Source: Lampris incognitus
Taxonomy: Eukaryota > Chordata > Actinopteri > Lampriformes > Lampridae
Reading direction: 5' to 3'
Length of the DNA: 64,000 nucleotides
Assembly (NCBI RefSeq): GCF_029633865.1
Contig: NC_079214.1
Location: 27,398,724 to 27,462,723 of the forward strand
Shown here: in pieces, positions 1-18,540 of the stretch
Position numbering within the stretch: position 1 is the first letter of the stretch
Layout of the letters: each line of letters starts with the position of its first letter
Position numbers and translations under genes: made by a program
Notes under the pieces: model-generated
What the model saw: the letters and a program-made list of their open reading frames with translations, nothing else
Database searches by the model: none
What the model was told of the DNA's origin: nothing

Positions 1-1931
<1,931 letters not shown>

Positions 1932-2190
1932 CGTAAACTTCAAGTCACACGGCTTCGAACTAGAACTTACGCAAATCACAAACGCACGTCAGTTGTCCAT
2001 ATCTATAGTCTTTTGCGTGGTTTCGCATGGGTCGCCATCGCTTTTGGTTGTTTACCTGCTTTTTACCGTTGTTTACTCTTCTTCTTATGCTATTTTTCAG
2101 CGCGACTTGGCGTCTCTTATACTCACTGCTGCCCCCCTCTGGTCAGTGCTTAAAACTGAGGGGATGATGGTTGTTTCTTTCTTTCTTTCT

Positions 2191-2870
2191 GATTCAATTC
2201 AATTCAATTCAATTTTATTGTCATTAAAAACAATGTGCAGGCACATGTTCAAAATGAAATGAGGGCTGTGGCTTCACCAATCAGTGCAAGACAGACACAG
2301 ACAAACACAGCAAACACAATATAAGATATACACACATGAAGACCAAAGCTAAAAATAAGTTAAAAGAGAGCTGGAGTACAAAATATTAAAAAATATCTAC
2401 AGACATTCAGTGGGTAGCCAGGTTCGGGTGGGCAACAGCTTGTGGAAAGAAGCTGTTTTTGAGCCTGGTAGTGCGGGCTCTGAGGCTCATGTAGCGCCTC
2501 CCAGAGCGCAGGGGGGAGAACAGTCCATGGTTGGGGTGGGTGAGATCTCTGCTGATGCTCAGACCCCTTCGAAGGCAGCGTTTGTGATAAATGTCTTTTA
2601 TGGCTGGGAGCTGGGTACTGGTGATATGCTGGGCCGCCTTGACGATCCGCTGCAGAGCTTTCTGGTCTACTGAGGTGCAGTTGCCGTACCACACTGAGAT
2701 GCAGATGGTCAGGATGCTCTCTATGGTGCAGTGGTAGACGTTGGTGAGAATTTTAGGGGGTAGACGGGCGCTCCTCAGCCTCCTCAGGAAATGCAGGCGT
2801 TGTTGGGCCTTTTTCACAAGGGCCTGGGTGTTTAATGTCCACGAAAGTTCCTTACTGATGTGGACTCCAT
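2191..2870 (-). mobile_element. Non-LTR retrotransposon, 3' part
   Basis: The minus-strand frame at 2407-2817 encodes the C-terminal part of a LINE reverse transcriptase: KKAQQRLHFLRRLRSARL, IESILTICISVWYGNCT, KALQRIVKAAQHITSTQLPA, DIYHKRCLRRG and a final SGRRYMSLRARTTRLKNSF block. This is typical of the L2/CR1/Rex1 group in fish. The 3' end is marked by a short AATTC/GAATT repeat at 2191-2215, as in LINEs that end in a tandem pentamer. The element is 5'-truncated, so the catalytic YADD region is absent. It lies just upstream of the btbd1 first exon. Confidence 0.75.
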
Positions 2871-2872
2871 TC

Positions 2873-2892
2873 TGATGATGATGATGATGATG
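2873..2892 (+). repeat. (GAT)n microsatellite
   Basis: About seven trinucleotide units at the 5'-truncated edge of the LINE fragment. Confidence 0.85.
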
Positions 2893-2984
2893 AATTTACA
2901 GCAGATTAGATGCAGCAAAGGCGTATTGCTTCCCTTCACAAGTAATTTGTAGTACTCAGTTAAATAAGCTAAATCCTTATGTAG

Positions 2985-3240
2985 AGTCCAGTGCGATGGA
3001 GAACATTAATAACAGTTTTTTTTCACACTGTTCCGCACTGAGAACTGATTTCAATGAATGATCTGAAAATCCAATTTCTGACAACTCTGCTTGCATGAGG
3101 CTTCTCTCTGTGTGGTAGTTGGTGCATTCCATCAAAGCACGATTCACAGTTTCTGCCTCTCCACAGATGCATTTTCCATTCGGATGCTTACCAACTAGTG
3201 CCAGCCCATGTTTCAGTGCAGTGACCCAGTCTTAGCCTAG
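2985..3240 (-). mobile_element. LINE relic (C-terminal cysteine/histidine region)
   Basis: Read on the minus strand, this stretch gives KHPNGKCICGEAETVNRALM followed by ECTNYHTERSLMQAELSE. This resembles the C-terminal zinc-finger-like tail (C-x-C-x-E...H...C) that follows reverse transcriptase in several LINE clades. The frame is open only briefly and no RT core remains. The clade is uncertain. Confidence 0.4.
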
Positions 3241-3514
3241 TTATTACTACATTGCTCCTCCTGCCCATTATTGTGTTTGTTCATGTTGTTTAGAATACCT
3301 TCATGATCTTATACAGATTTGTGAAATACATACCAACGAGAAAAATATAAAGGTAAACTTTGGCTAAGGTATTTCCACTAAATTACAAAAAAAAGAAAGA
3401 AAGAAAAAAGGAGTAATTGTCTTTGTTCCTACTTTGGACACCAGTCAAACATATATGCAGAGATAAACGCTACATACATATGACAATTTTAAGGGCTGAC
3501 CAGAGGGGGGGGGG

Positions 3515-4140
3515 TAATAACAATGATCAAAACTGAATACCTACAAAGACACAACAAGGCCCGACACATACCTGCACTGGAACATCTGCAAAGAATTCAA
3601 CATCAACACAAAAGAAAATGGTATGAGCACGAGCCCGAAACAGTAACAGAGAAAGACATCACAATCTTATGGGACATGCCAATACAGACAGATCATGAGA
3701 TAAAGGCCAACAGACCAGACATCATCATCATGAACAAAAAAGAAAAAAGCTGCCTACTCATCGACATGTCCATCCTAACTGAAAGGAGCACCTCAGTAAA
3801 AGAAACTGAAAAACTGTCGAAATATAAATACCTTGAAATTGAGATTGAACAAATGCGGAGAACGAAAGCCACAACAATACCAGTAGTGATAGGAGCCCCG
3901 GGACTTGCAAAAAAAATGGATGGAAAAATACACCCAACGGATCCCGGATAACATCAGAATACAAGAACTACAGAAGAACGCACTTGGAACATATCATATT
4001 CTAAGAAAGGCACTATCCATCAAATAGACTTCTACCTCATTCTATCCCTAGGCCCAAGGAATGGGCCCGGTTATTATGTTGTGTTATGGCATGAAGTCAA
4101 AGGAAATTTGTATAATAATAATAAAAATTAAAATAATAAT
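3515..4140 (+). mobile_element. LINE 3' end with restriction-like endonuclease domain
   Basis: The frame at 3523-3951 encodes KWYEHEPETVTEKDITILWD, MPIQTDHEIKANRPDIIIMN, KEKSCLLIDMSI and ATTIPVVIGAPGL. The RPD-x(n)-LLID arrangement is the PD-(D/E)xK signature of the C-terminal restriction-like endonuclease found in R2/R4/Dong/Rex6-type LINEs, where it nicks the target for target-primed reverse transcription. The frame closes shortly before the usual LRKALSIK end, which is visible in another frame near 4005-4025, so there is at least one frameshift. The element ends in an (AATA)n-like tail at about 4110-4140. The reverse transcriptase part is missing (5' truncation). Confidence 0.65.
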
Positions 4141-4274
4141 AACAGAGAAAAGATTGGCCTACAATCATTAAATTACCTAATGAAAGATATAGCCTACATA
4201 TATATGTTTATATTTACATCTGCTCATTTGGTAGACATTTTTATCAAAAATTACTTAAAAGATAAAGCAAATAT

Positions 4275-4487
4275 TGTAGGAATTACAGGAAAGTAAAGAC
4301 GGACAATTTCTCACACTGACTACATGAACGCGTGTGTCTTTTATTCTCCATCTACAAAACCAACAGCCTGAACAACATGACACTGCCTCAACCAATCATC
4401 CTCGTCGCTCACCCTGTCAACCCGGAAACAATTTCTTAAAGTGACCAGAACCGATTATGGTGAATTATTTCCATAGAGTCCGCTACA
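4275..4487 (-). repeat. LTR of gypsy element A
   Basis: A 213-bp terminal repeat, TG...CA on the minus strand, flanked outside by ATAT and inside by the purine tract GGGGGGAAGTA (minus strand). Confidence 0.8.
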
Positions 4488-6484
4488 TACTTCCCCCCAG
4501 AATTCACCATAATAGAAACAGTCAAAGTGGAGGGGGGTGGATGGCCCGGCCGCAACGGCTTTGCCATACAGGTGCGGAGGCCGGTGTGCCCACAGGAGGG
4601 GGCTTAGGGACCCTGCAGCAGCGTGGGGGGTACGCTGAGGGGTTGAGGAACCTTAGGGATCTTGTTGGAGGGTGGGGGCAGGGTAGGATGGTACCCCCGC
4701 CATGGGGGCTGAGGAAGTCCAACAGGTCGGTCCAAGTCCAGGTGAGCCAGTTTGAGGCGATCCAATGAAATGTGTTCTGGCTTGTTGCCAACTTCCACGA
4801 CAAAGGGCTTGTTCCTGGTCTCCAGGATGCAGAATGGCCCATTGTAGGGAGGCTGCAGGGGTTCATGGTGGGCGTCGCGGCGGATGAAAACATATTCTGC
4901 CAACTGTAGACTTGCGGGGATGTGAGACTGTGGGAGGCCGTGTTGCGAAGTGGGGACCGGTGTGAAAGCTCTGGCGTTATCCAGGAAGGTGGTCCGTTGA
5001 CTGGCTTCAGACCAAGGAGCTGTGGTGTTAGGGACGAAACCACCGGGACCCAAAGCAGCTGTCTGTAAACCAGTTCAGCGGATTAGGACTGGAGCTCCTC
5101 CTTAGGGGCGGTCCTGAGGCCCAGCATGACCCACGGGAGCCTGTCGACCCAGCTGCTATCCTTGAGGCTGGCCTAAAGAGTGGCCTTCATAGAGCGATGA
5201 AACCGCTTGCACAACCTATCGGCCTGCGGATGGTACATGGTGGCATGATGGAGCTTCACCCCTATGCTCTCTGTGACTGCATTCCAGCGCTCAGACGCAA
5301 ACTGTGATCCCCGGTGCAAGGAGATGTCAGATGGGGTGCCGGACCGGACGACCCAGGTCCCGATGAATGCCCAGGCTATGTCAGTGGACGTCGTCAATGA
5401 CAGTGGGACAGCTTCTGGCCATCGAGTGGTCCTGTCCACCATGGTGAGGAGGTAGGTAAAACCGTGGCAGGGGCAGGGGGCCCACTAGGTCCACGTTTAC
5501 ATGGTCAAACCTCCTTTCAGCCTCCGGGAACTGTGCCAGGGGGACTCTGGTGTGGCGGTATACTTTAGAGCGCTGACACTCCACGCAGGTGTCAGCCCAG
5601 TCTCTTACGTCTTTCTTGAGCCCGTGCCAGATGAGCTTGGCCGCCACTAGTCTTTGAGGCGGCTTTTTGCCAGGGTGGGAGAGGCCATGGACAGCGTCAA
5701 AAACACGGTGCCTCCAGTCCGTGGGAATGACGGGCTGGGGCGGCCCCATGGAGACGTTGCACAGGAGCATGGTGCCAGCATCGTCGAAAGCCACGTCCTC
5801 TTACTGCAGCCCTGTGACAGCCGTCCTGAAAGCCTGCACGTCCGGGTCAGCGGCCTGGTCAGCTGCCATTCGGGCATAGTCAAGACCCAAGTGGACAGCC
5901 CCCGCAATGGCCCGGGAGAGGCAGTCAGCGATGACGGTGGTTTTGCCAGCAACATGCTGTACATCTGTGGTGAACTCCGACATGTAGGGGAGCTGTCATT
6001 GCTGGCGGGAGGACCAAGGCTCCACCACCTTGGCCATGGTAAACGTCAGTGGTTTGTGGTCCACAAACCCTGTGAGCTGGCAGGCCTCCAGCAGGGGATG
6101 GAAGAGTCGAATGGCGAGGTAGAGAGCGAGGAGCTCCCGATTGAAGGTGCTATACTTATGTTCGCTGGGGTGTATTGTCTGCAGAAGAAAGCAAGCGACT
6201 GCCAAGTGCCGTTCACCCACTGCTCGTGCACTGCTCCGACTATGTAGTCCGAAGCGTCTGTGGTAATGGCGATCGAAGCCTTGGGTGATAGATGCGCCAG
6301 CAATGTTGTGTCAGCCAGAACAGTCTTAGCATCCACAAATGCCTTGTCCCTCTCCGCGGACCAGTCCACAGTATGTTTGGTGGCCTTGACTTTCGGGGCC
6401 TCATACAGTGGCCACATGAGTTGAGCAGCTCAGGGGATAAAGCGGTGGTAAAAGTTCACCATGCCAAGGAACTCCTGTAGTGAC

Positions 6485-6684
6485 TGTTATGTATGCACAC
6501 ATCGACAGTGCTGCATTTGATTTGGTGCTGTTCTATTGTGCTGGGATCGATTGGTGATGCCTGCGGGCTCTGGGTTGTTTGATCGGGTCTGCCTTTGATG
6601 CTGTGTCAGTCTAAATAAAGAATGCCACGGAGAGGTTGTGTCGAGCGACAGCGCTGTGTCCTGACGTGATTTAAAAATACAATA
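6485..6684 (+). repeat. 5' LTR of gypsy element B
   Basis: A 200-bp repeat starting TGTTATGTATG and ending AAATACAATA. An AATAAAG polyadenylation-type signal lies within it. By eye it is identical to the 3' LTR. Confidence 0.92.
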
Positions 6685-9600
6685 TTGGCGACGAGGATGG
6701 CTGATATCTCTCTCCCACCACCTGCCCCCTTCCTGGCATTACCTGGCGAGCCTCCGGTACCATGGGCTCGCTGGCTACATAGTTTTGAAAATTACATCAT
6801 CGCCTCAGGGCTCGACGACGTGAGCCAGGCTAGGAAGACGGCTCTGTTGCTACACTGCTTGGGAGCAGAGGGTCATCGTGTGCTCGGGACTCTGGGAAAC
6901 GTCACAAACTTTGCCGAAGCTGTGGGACTTATGAGCACCCATTTCGCTGCTCCACAGAGTGCCCTCCTTCGGCGATTTATATTCCGTCAGCGACACCAAC
7001 TGCCTGGTGAGTCTGTGCGGCAGTACGTAGCTAATTTGCGAGGGCTAGCTAGCTCATGCAAGTTTGGCGCGCTTCAGGACGAGATGGTTCGCCACCAGCT
7101 AATCGAACACACCAACAACGCAAAGGTGCGTGAGACTCTCCTGCTGGAAAAAGACGATCTGCTGCTGTCCAGAGCAATTATCATCGCACTACAGGTTGAG
7201 GGAGCAGCTGAGTGTGCTGCTATGCTAAATACACAGCAAGTGGCCACCTCCAGTCAAGCTGCCAACGACTCCTCCCTCTACTCACGGCTGCCCCTCGGGT
7301 CGCAACCCAGCCAGAGCGAGGCGGGCGCCGACTCCACTGGGGACGTCTTGCAACTGCAACGACGGCGTTCTCGGCCCCGCCCTCAACAGTCCTGTGGTAA
7401 CTGTGGGTCTCGGTCTCATGTTTCAAGGGCTCAGAACTGCCCTGCCCGTGGCCAGACATGCCGTAGCTGCAGTAAGCACAATCACTTTGCCAACGTCTGT
7501 CGATCTTCCCCGGCTGGGTCAGAGGGCCACACCCCCCAGTCTTCAACCGCCGTCATTCACAAGGTGAGCTCTGGGCCAGTGTCATTCAAATCATGCACAG
7601 TCAACATTAATGATGTGTGCATCCCCCTGCTGTTGGACACCGGTGCAAGTGTGTCTCTCCTGAATGTTGATACCTACAGTCAATTTTTCGGTTCACTGCC
7701 ACTGTCCGCACCCTCAGCTGTCCTTTGTGGGTATGGTGACTCCAAAATCGATCTGGTTGGCTCTCTCCAAGTGACTGTCCGCTATGGAACCAAGCTGGTG
7801 CCCAATGCAGTTTTTCATGTGGCACGCCGTGGGGCCAACCTGATGGGCCTGGACCTGTTCTCCGCTCTGGGGTTCTCCCTCTTAGACACAAGGGGGGCAG
7901 CAATCCTGACTGTCGCCACACCTTGGCAGCAGAAGTGGCCATCGCTGTTTATGGGGCTGGGCTGCCTCTCCGCCTTCACCCATCAACCTCTCCTCAACCC
8001 TGCTGTGAAATCTGTCATCCAACCACTGCGCCGCATCCCGTTGGCTCTCCGTGATGGGGTCTCCGCCGAGCTGCAACAACTGCTGGAAGCTGGCATCATT
8101 GAACCGGTGGACGCGTCACCTTGGGTCTCAAACCTCGTGGTGGCTAAGAAGAAGTCGGGGGGCCTGCGTGTCTGCGTCGATCTACGTGCAGTAAATAAGG
8201 CAGTGGTCCCTGATAAGTATCCACTGCCCACCTCAGAAGAACTCACTGCTCAGTTCCATGGCTCTGAGGTGTTCTCCAAGCTCGACCTCAGACAGGGGTA
8301 CTTACAGGTGCCCCTCCACCCCAGCAGCCGAAACCTCACAGCCTTTGTGACACACGCAGGAGTGTTTCGCTACACCAGGATGCCTTTCGGTCTCAGCTCC
8401 GCCCCTAGCTGCTTCCAGAAAATCATGGTCTCCGTGCTGGCTGGCATACCGGGCGTGGCCATTTATCTGGACGATATAGTGGTACACGGGCCCACCAGTG
8501 AAATCCACGACAAGCGCCTTAACATGGTCTTCGCAGCCCTGTCCAAGCACAAGCTAACTCTCAATGCTGAGAAATGTGTCCTCTCTGTGCCAGCCATCGA
8601 CTTCGTGGGGTTCCGGCTGTCAGCGAGCGGTGTAACTCCACTACAATCCAACGTGGATGCCATTCAGGCCATCCCTGAGCCCAGCTCGGCCGCCCAGGTC
8701 GCCTCCTTCCTGGGTATGACAAGTTACTACCTGAGGTTTCTTCCCCAGTACTCTGCGACCACAGCCCCCCTGCGCCAGCTGCTGCGTAAGGACGAGCCAT
8801 GGGTGTGGTCAAAGGCATGCAGTGACGCTGTGCGTGATCTCAAGACTCAACTGACTTCACCACCAGTGTTGGCTCACTTCGACATCTCCAGCTCCACCTT
8901 TGTGACCTGTGACGCATCAGCCACAGCGATAGGGGCCGTGCTGTCTCAAACCCAGAACGAGTGTGGAGAAGCCCATTGCCTTCGCCTCCCGTGCCCTCAA
9001 CCTGACCGAGCAGCGGTACTCCGTGGGTGAGCGTGAGGCGTTAGCCTGTATCTGGGCTTGTGAAAGGTGGTACCTCCACCTCTATGGCCGCTCCTTCACC
9101 CTCAGGACAGATCACCAGGCCCTGACAGCGCTGCTGTCCACATCTGGGACAGGCCACAAACCCCTGAGGCTGCACCGCTGGTCTGACCGCCTCCGCCAGT
9201 ACAACTTCAGCCTGCAGTTCACCCCAGGCAGAGACAATGTTGTCGCCGACCTGCTCTCTCGCTCTGTCTCCACCCCAGCTCCACAGACGGACACTGACTG
9301 TGTGGAAAAGGACATTGTCCAAATGCTACACACACCCCTCCAGGCCACTGTCTCTCTGCAGGAGCTGAGGGCAGCCTCCGAACAGGACCCTGTCCTCTCC
9401 CAGCTCCGCACCTACATCCAGAACGGCTGGCCTCACAAGGTCCCAGAGGAGCTGGCTGCGTTCGCCCGAGTCAGACAGGAGCTCTCCTGCTGGAACGACA
9501 CCTGCGTGGCACGTGGGTTTTGCACAGTGGTCCCAGCTGCTCTCCGTGCACGTGTTTTGAATACGGCGCATGAAGGCCACCTGGGCATTGTGAAACTGAA

Positions 9601-10759
9601 ACAGCACTGCCGAGACCTGGTGTGGTGGCCGGGGATAGACAGAGATATTGAGGCTCTGGTGAAGGACTGTTCTGCCTGCCTTGTGAGTGGCAAGACTGGC
9701 CACCAGGCTCCCCCACCCCTGCAACCTCTCGCCTGGCCCTCTCAGCCCTGGGAACACCTGCAGTTGGACATTTGTGGTGAGATCCATGGAGTTCCCCACC
9801 ACCAACGCTTCATGGTGGTCGCCTACGATCTACACTCAAAATGGCCTGAACTCACCACTTCCGGCACTGTGACCTCACAGATCATCATCGACTTCCTGGA
9901 CTCTCTTTTCTCTCGCTGGGGCCTCCCAAAGGCCATCACCACTGACAACGGCCCTCAGCTGGACTCTGCTGAGTTCACTGCTTATCTCGAAAGCAAGGGC
10001 ATCCGTCATATACGCACTGCGTACTACCACCCCCAGGCCAATGGCTGCGTTGAACGTTTTCACCAGTCACTGAAGAACGGCCTCAGAGCACACATGGCCC
10101 AAGGGTGCTCTTTCACGCAGGCCATCCGTCACACTCTGCTGCACTATCGGGCCACACAGCACTCGACCACAGGCGTCTCCCCAGCCTCTCTCATGCTAGG
10201 CCGGGAACTGTGCATGCCCCTTGACAGGCTCCGCCCCTCCACACCTCAGGCACCTCCCTCTGGGGTCAGAGCCTCAGTCTCTCGTCAGCAGACGCGGATG
10301 AAGCAACGGTTTGACCAGTCAAAACGAACCAGGGTGCCAGACATCAATGTGTCAGACTGGGTCAGGGTCCGCAGGCCCCACAGGGACAATAAAATGGCTT
10401 CATACTGGTCCTCTCCTCTCCAAGTCACCCGTCAGCTGGGCCCAGCCACTTACCTCCTCAGCGATGGCACTCGGTGGCACTCCAGTCGTCTACGGAAGGT
10501 GTCAGCTCCGCCACACACAGCTGGTGACACAACCATAGCCATTCCCTCAGCATGGCGAGACGCCCCGGGGCTTCATGCAGCTCCTACACGGGCCCCAGAC
10601 ATTTCTAGGCCTCAGCTTCCCCTGCCATCTCCCTCCCCACCTCGGCCTGCCCAGCCTCAGGCCGCCCCGCGACCTGTTCGCACACGTTTACGCCCTGGCC
10701 ACCTAGAGGACTTTGTGTCAACCTTTCATGTTTGAAATCCTGCCGGGGGGGGGGGGGGA

Positions 10760-10959
10760 TGTTATGTATGCACACATCGACAGTGCTGCATTTGATTTGG
10801 TGCTGTTCTATTGTGCTGGGATCGATTGGTGATGCCTGCGGGCTCTGGGTTGTTTGATCGGGTCTGCCTTTGATGCTGTGTCAGTCTAAATAAAGAATGC
10901 CACGGAGAGGTTGTGTCGAGCGACAGCGCTGTGTCCTGACGTGATTTAAAAATACAATA
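10760..10959 (+). repeat. 3' LTR of gypsy element B
   Basis: A 200-bp copy of the 5' LTR with no difference found by eye. It is preceded by a run of about 15 G (polypurine tract) and followed by the GTGAC target duplication. Confidence 0.92.
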
Positions 10960-12160
10960 GTGACTTGACTGTGAGCGGTCGCAGGAAGTTCATGACGACG
11001 CCCACCTTTGACGGGAGGGGTATCGCCCCGTCTTTGGTGACTCGGTGTCTGAGGAAGTTGATGGTGGTCAGCCAGAACTGGCACTTGGCTGGATTGACGA
11101 TCAGCCCGTACTGGCCGAGCCGCTCGAAAAGAGTCCGAAGGTGGGACAGGTGTTCCGCTTTGGAGGTGCTGGCGACGAGGATGTCGTCTAGATAGACGCA
11201 CCGAATCCGTGAGGCGCTGGAATGTCTGCGTGGCGTTCTTGAGACCGAACGGCACAGGAACTCGAATAGTCCAAATGGGGTGATCACCGCCGTTTTGGGG
11301 ACATCCAGTGGGTCGACGGGCACCTGATGGTATCCATGGATGAGATCCACTTTGGAAAAAATTACTTTTCCAGCCAGGTGGGCGGGAAAATCCTAGATGT
11401 GTGGGACTGGGTAGCGATCCGGTGTCGTTGTACTGTTGAGTCGGCGGTAATCATCGCACGGGCGCCACCAGCCACCAGGCTTCGGGACGATGTGGAGGGG
11501 TGAAGCCCACGGGCTGTTGGAGCGGTGAATGATACCAAGACGCTCCATGCTCTCGAACTCCTCCCTGGCGGCGGCGGGCTTGGTCAGGTCGAGGCGCCGA
11601 GACCAAGCATAGACTGGTGGGCCAGTGGTGGCGATGTAGTGCGCCACTCTGCTTAGCGATGGACGACAAGAAGGTGGGCTGCGTGAGGAACTCAGCGAGA
11701 GGCCGGAGAAAATTGTCTGTGGCCAAGAGCACGCTCGACAGTCTGATGGAGTCCACTCCGCTGAGAGTACACACATACGAACTGAAAGTGACAGCATCGA
11801 TCAAGGGGCGGTTTTTGACATCCACCAGCAGTCCATAGGCGCATATTAAATCTGCGCTGAGGAGGGGGACGGCCACTTTTGCCGTGACAAAGTCCCAACC
11901 GAACCACTGTCCTCCGAAACAGCTCCACGTAGCTAGTGCCGTAAGTGCGGATGGGGCTGCTGTTAGCGGCTTCCATGGGGGCCATATCCGCAGGACAGGA
12001 TGTCTGCTCTCGATGCGGGCAGGACCCTCCTCTGCGCGCCCGTGTCGCACAGGAATCGCCGTCCAGAAATGGTGTCTTTGATGAGAAGCAGCCTGCCAGT
12101 TCGGCCGACGCACATGGCGCACATTATGGTGAGTTATTTTCACGGAGTCCGCTACAATAT

Positions 12161-12704
12161 CAAGTTTAATTACTAACTGGCATCATAGAGCCTGTAGTAA
12201 AAAATTTCACAGTATATGAAATAGTAATATATTTGCTGCATCGTTAACCTAATTATAGCCAACATACTGAACAGACTAATCATCACCATAACAGCATGAT
12301 ATGTGAAGTGCATTGAATTATTTAATCTAGACCTGGAAGATGAACATTTCTAAGCATTTCTTGAAGGACGTAAGCGAGTCATTCACAGTCTGGCAGACAG
12401 AAATCATATTAAAACCATCCACTACGTGGATACATGAAACTCAGCGTATCGGGCTGCACACGTGGTAAAGTGAAACCGGATGGGCCAGGGGAATATTCGT
12501 GCGCGCGCGCGTCCACGAGTTCGCGTGCGCGTACTTGTACACTCGAGTGTGTGAGAGAGGGAGAATGTACACATGCAAAAAAAACCGCTGTGAGCTGGAG
12601 GAGGGTGGGATTCGATGGAAACCCGGCACAGTGATTTCTATGGCATAGTTTTGTATTGTGTAGAGCCACAGTGTGTTGAGAAAACTGCTCTGACAGGATC
12701 TGCA
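12161..12704 (+). promoter_or_regulatory. tm6sf1 upstream region
   Basis: This is non-coding sequence between gypsy element A and the tm6sf1 start codon. It includes a short CpG/CG-alternating patch (GCGCGCGCG near 12500) and a stretch rich in CG and CAC/GTG motifs at 12480-12560. It presumably holds the promoter and 5' UTR, but no defined site can be named. Confidence 0.4.
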
Positions 12705-16838
<4,134 letters not shown>

Positions 16839-16839
16839 A

Positions 16840-17215
16840 TGAAAAAAAAATCAATAGATGAATTTGACTTTTTTTTCATGAGAGTGGATGAATTGATAAG
16901 TTGGAGTGGGGAGAGAGAGCGAGAGGGAGAGAGAGAGACAGAGAGAGAGCAACGTGGTTGACAACAGTACAAGACATTATGCAGATACACATGCAGTGGA
17001 TGTGTTGTGGATTTGATGACATCACACATTCTTCATAGTGTTTATAACTATCCATATGACTAAAAAAAAACTCCCTATGACTTTGGCTGACCATCAAAAA
17101 GGGTAAATAAGTAAATATTTTCTGTCGACTTTTGTTTTCATGGGAAGTTTTTGGTCCTTTCTTTTGGAAATGAGTTTGTAAAGAAGATTTAATTGTGCAA
17201 GATCATCAAATAGCA
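16840..17215 (+). other. tm6sf1 3' flank
   Basis: Probable 3' UTR and flank. It contains a purine-rich GAGAGA tract at about 16908-16950. No coding potential is seen. Confidence 0.5.
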
Positions 17216-17232
17216 ATAATAATAATAATAAT

Positions 17233-17624
17233 AATAATGGGCGGCATGGTGGCACAGTAGTTAATGTGGTCGCCTCACAGCAAGAAGGTCCTGGGTTTGA
17301 GCCCCGGGGTAGTCCAACCTTGGTGGGTCATCCCGTCGTCCTCTGTGTGGAATTTGTATATTCTCCCCGTGTCTGCGTGGGTTTCCTGCGGGTGCTCCGG
17401 TTTCCTCCCACAGTCCAAAGACATATGGAAGTCAGGTGAATTGGCCATACTAAATTGTCCCTAGGTATGAATGTGTGTGTGTATGTGTGTGTGCCCTGTG
17501 ATGGCCTGGCGGCCTGTCCAGGGTGTCTCCCCACCTGCAGCCCAATGACTGCTGGAATTGCTGGAATAGGCTCCAGCATCCCCATGACCCTGAGAGCAGG
17601 ATAAGCGGTTCAGACAATGGATGG
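17233..17624 (+). mobile_element. tRNA-related SINE, copy 1
   Basis: The head GGCACAGTAGTTAATG...GGTTTGAGCCCC has pol III A- and B-box-like blocks. The body includes CTCCGGTTTCCTCCCACAG, CTGGCGGCCTGTCCAGGGTG and AGCAGGATAAGCGG, and the end is ATGGATGG-like. It is flanked on both sides by (AAT)n, its apparent target. The same family recurs at 30405, 33969, 48645 (3' part) and 51664, always on the plus strand. Confidence 0.85.
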
Positions 17625-17635
17625 AATAATAATAA

Positions 17636-18540
17636 TAATATGAAATTAATTATGCTGCAGAAGTACATTCAAGTAATTTTTCCACTTGGAAACACAATCT
17701 TGTGTGTGCATTTTAGTGAGTGCATTTTTATGGACAAAATATACATTTCTTGAAAGAACATCCATGTTGTGTTAAATGAGTTTGAAAGGTTTTTATTATT
17801 ATTAATATTATTATTATTATTAAAAACAGTATGCTACATCAATAAATTCCACATGCAAGCACACTCACAGAGATGTTTTTTTTTTAACCATTCATTGGTC
17901 ATTTTGCTTAGCGCATGTAAAAAAAAAAGCAGAACACAACGGGACAAAGGCACATACGCGTCCAACAACACTCATTATGGCATGTTGAATAGCTCACATG
18001 CTTACTGGTTGGATAGCTTTCGAGTCTGAAGATGTTTTTATAATACACACGTACAGTTCAAATTCTTTATAGAATATAACATTACAAAACTCACATTTAG
18101 TGATAGGAAATTTAGCGAGTAAATTATATTTATAACAGGAAAAAAAAACTTTAATTTTAGTTCTGTTGTAGCAGCCATGGAATTAGGGTAATATATCCAT
18201 CCAATGCAGAGCAAATTCAGGGAAGATCAATTGTATCAATATTAAATTTGAAGACATCCTATCACACTTTTAGTGAGGGCAAAGCCAGGACTGGCGGAGA
18301 TTTCAAGGTCGGCCTTACAGGCTTACAGAATGAGTTCTGTCTTTAATTTTTGCCATGTTAATGTTAGTAGGGTAATTTTATGCAGAATCTTAAATGAAAC
18401 CTCTCAGACTTAACTTGAAATTAAGAAATTGTATGAAAGTGTGCACCCACACTTTTTCCCAACAAATTTTGTCGATTAGGCTATTTCAGTGTTAAATTAT
18501 GTGTGGATGAGAGACACGACGTCAGTGAGTGAATGTTTCT
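17636..18540 (+). other. Intergenic, no gene seen
   Basis: AT-rich sequence with an (ATT)n run at about 17793-17822 and several A-runs. AATAAA at 17841 could serve tm6sf1. Nothing coding is recognised. Confidence 0.6.

Larger units (their letters stand above)
6485..10959 (+). mobile_element. Ty3/gypsy LTR retrotransposon B (young)
   Basis: A 4475-bp element with 200-bp LTRs at 6485-6684 and 10760-10959. Compared by eye the LTRs show no difference. The target duplication GTGAC is at 6480-6484 and 10960-10964. A primer-site-like TTGGCGACGAGG follows the left LTR and a G-run precedes the right LTR. Coding parts in order: Gag from the ATG at 6697; two CCHC knuckles (CGNCGSRSHVSRAQNC and CRSCSKHNHFANVC) near 7390-7510; aspartic protease LLLDTGAS near 7630; reverse transcriptase with YLDDI near 8465; RNase H near 8880-9240; integrase with its HHCC finger near 9560-9690 and DDE core near 9750-10150; tail to 10735. 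It looks whole or nearly so. Gag and integrase resemble the K02A2.6-like polyproteins common in fish. It sits inside gypsy element A. Confidence 0.93.
4275..12156 (-). mobile_element. Ty3/gypsy LTR retrotransposon A (fossil, interrupted)
   Basis: This is a minus-strand gypsy element bounded by a 4-bp target duplication ATAT at 4271-4274 and 12157-12160. One LTR is at 4275-4487 (reads TGTAGCGGAC...CCTACA on the minus strand), preceded internally by a purine-rich tract. The opposite end at 12156 begins with the same LTR edge. Recognisable parts, in minus-strand order, are an aspartic protease-like stretch near 11800-12080, reverse transcriptase near 10980-11600, RNase H near 5990-6400, integrase near 5170-5650 and a C-terminal tail near 4600-5050. 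The copy is broken, with roughly ten or more interruptions, and is clearly old. A second gypsy element (6485-10959) is inserted into it on the opposite strand. Its proteins belong to the same clade as the element at 53551-57798. Confidence 0.88.

Noticed and set aside
1977-1979. Upstream ATG as the btbd1 start
   Set aside because: It adds [16 protein letters not shown], unlike known family N-termini. The ATG at 1931 gives the expected short glycine-rich start.
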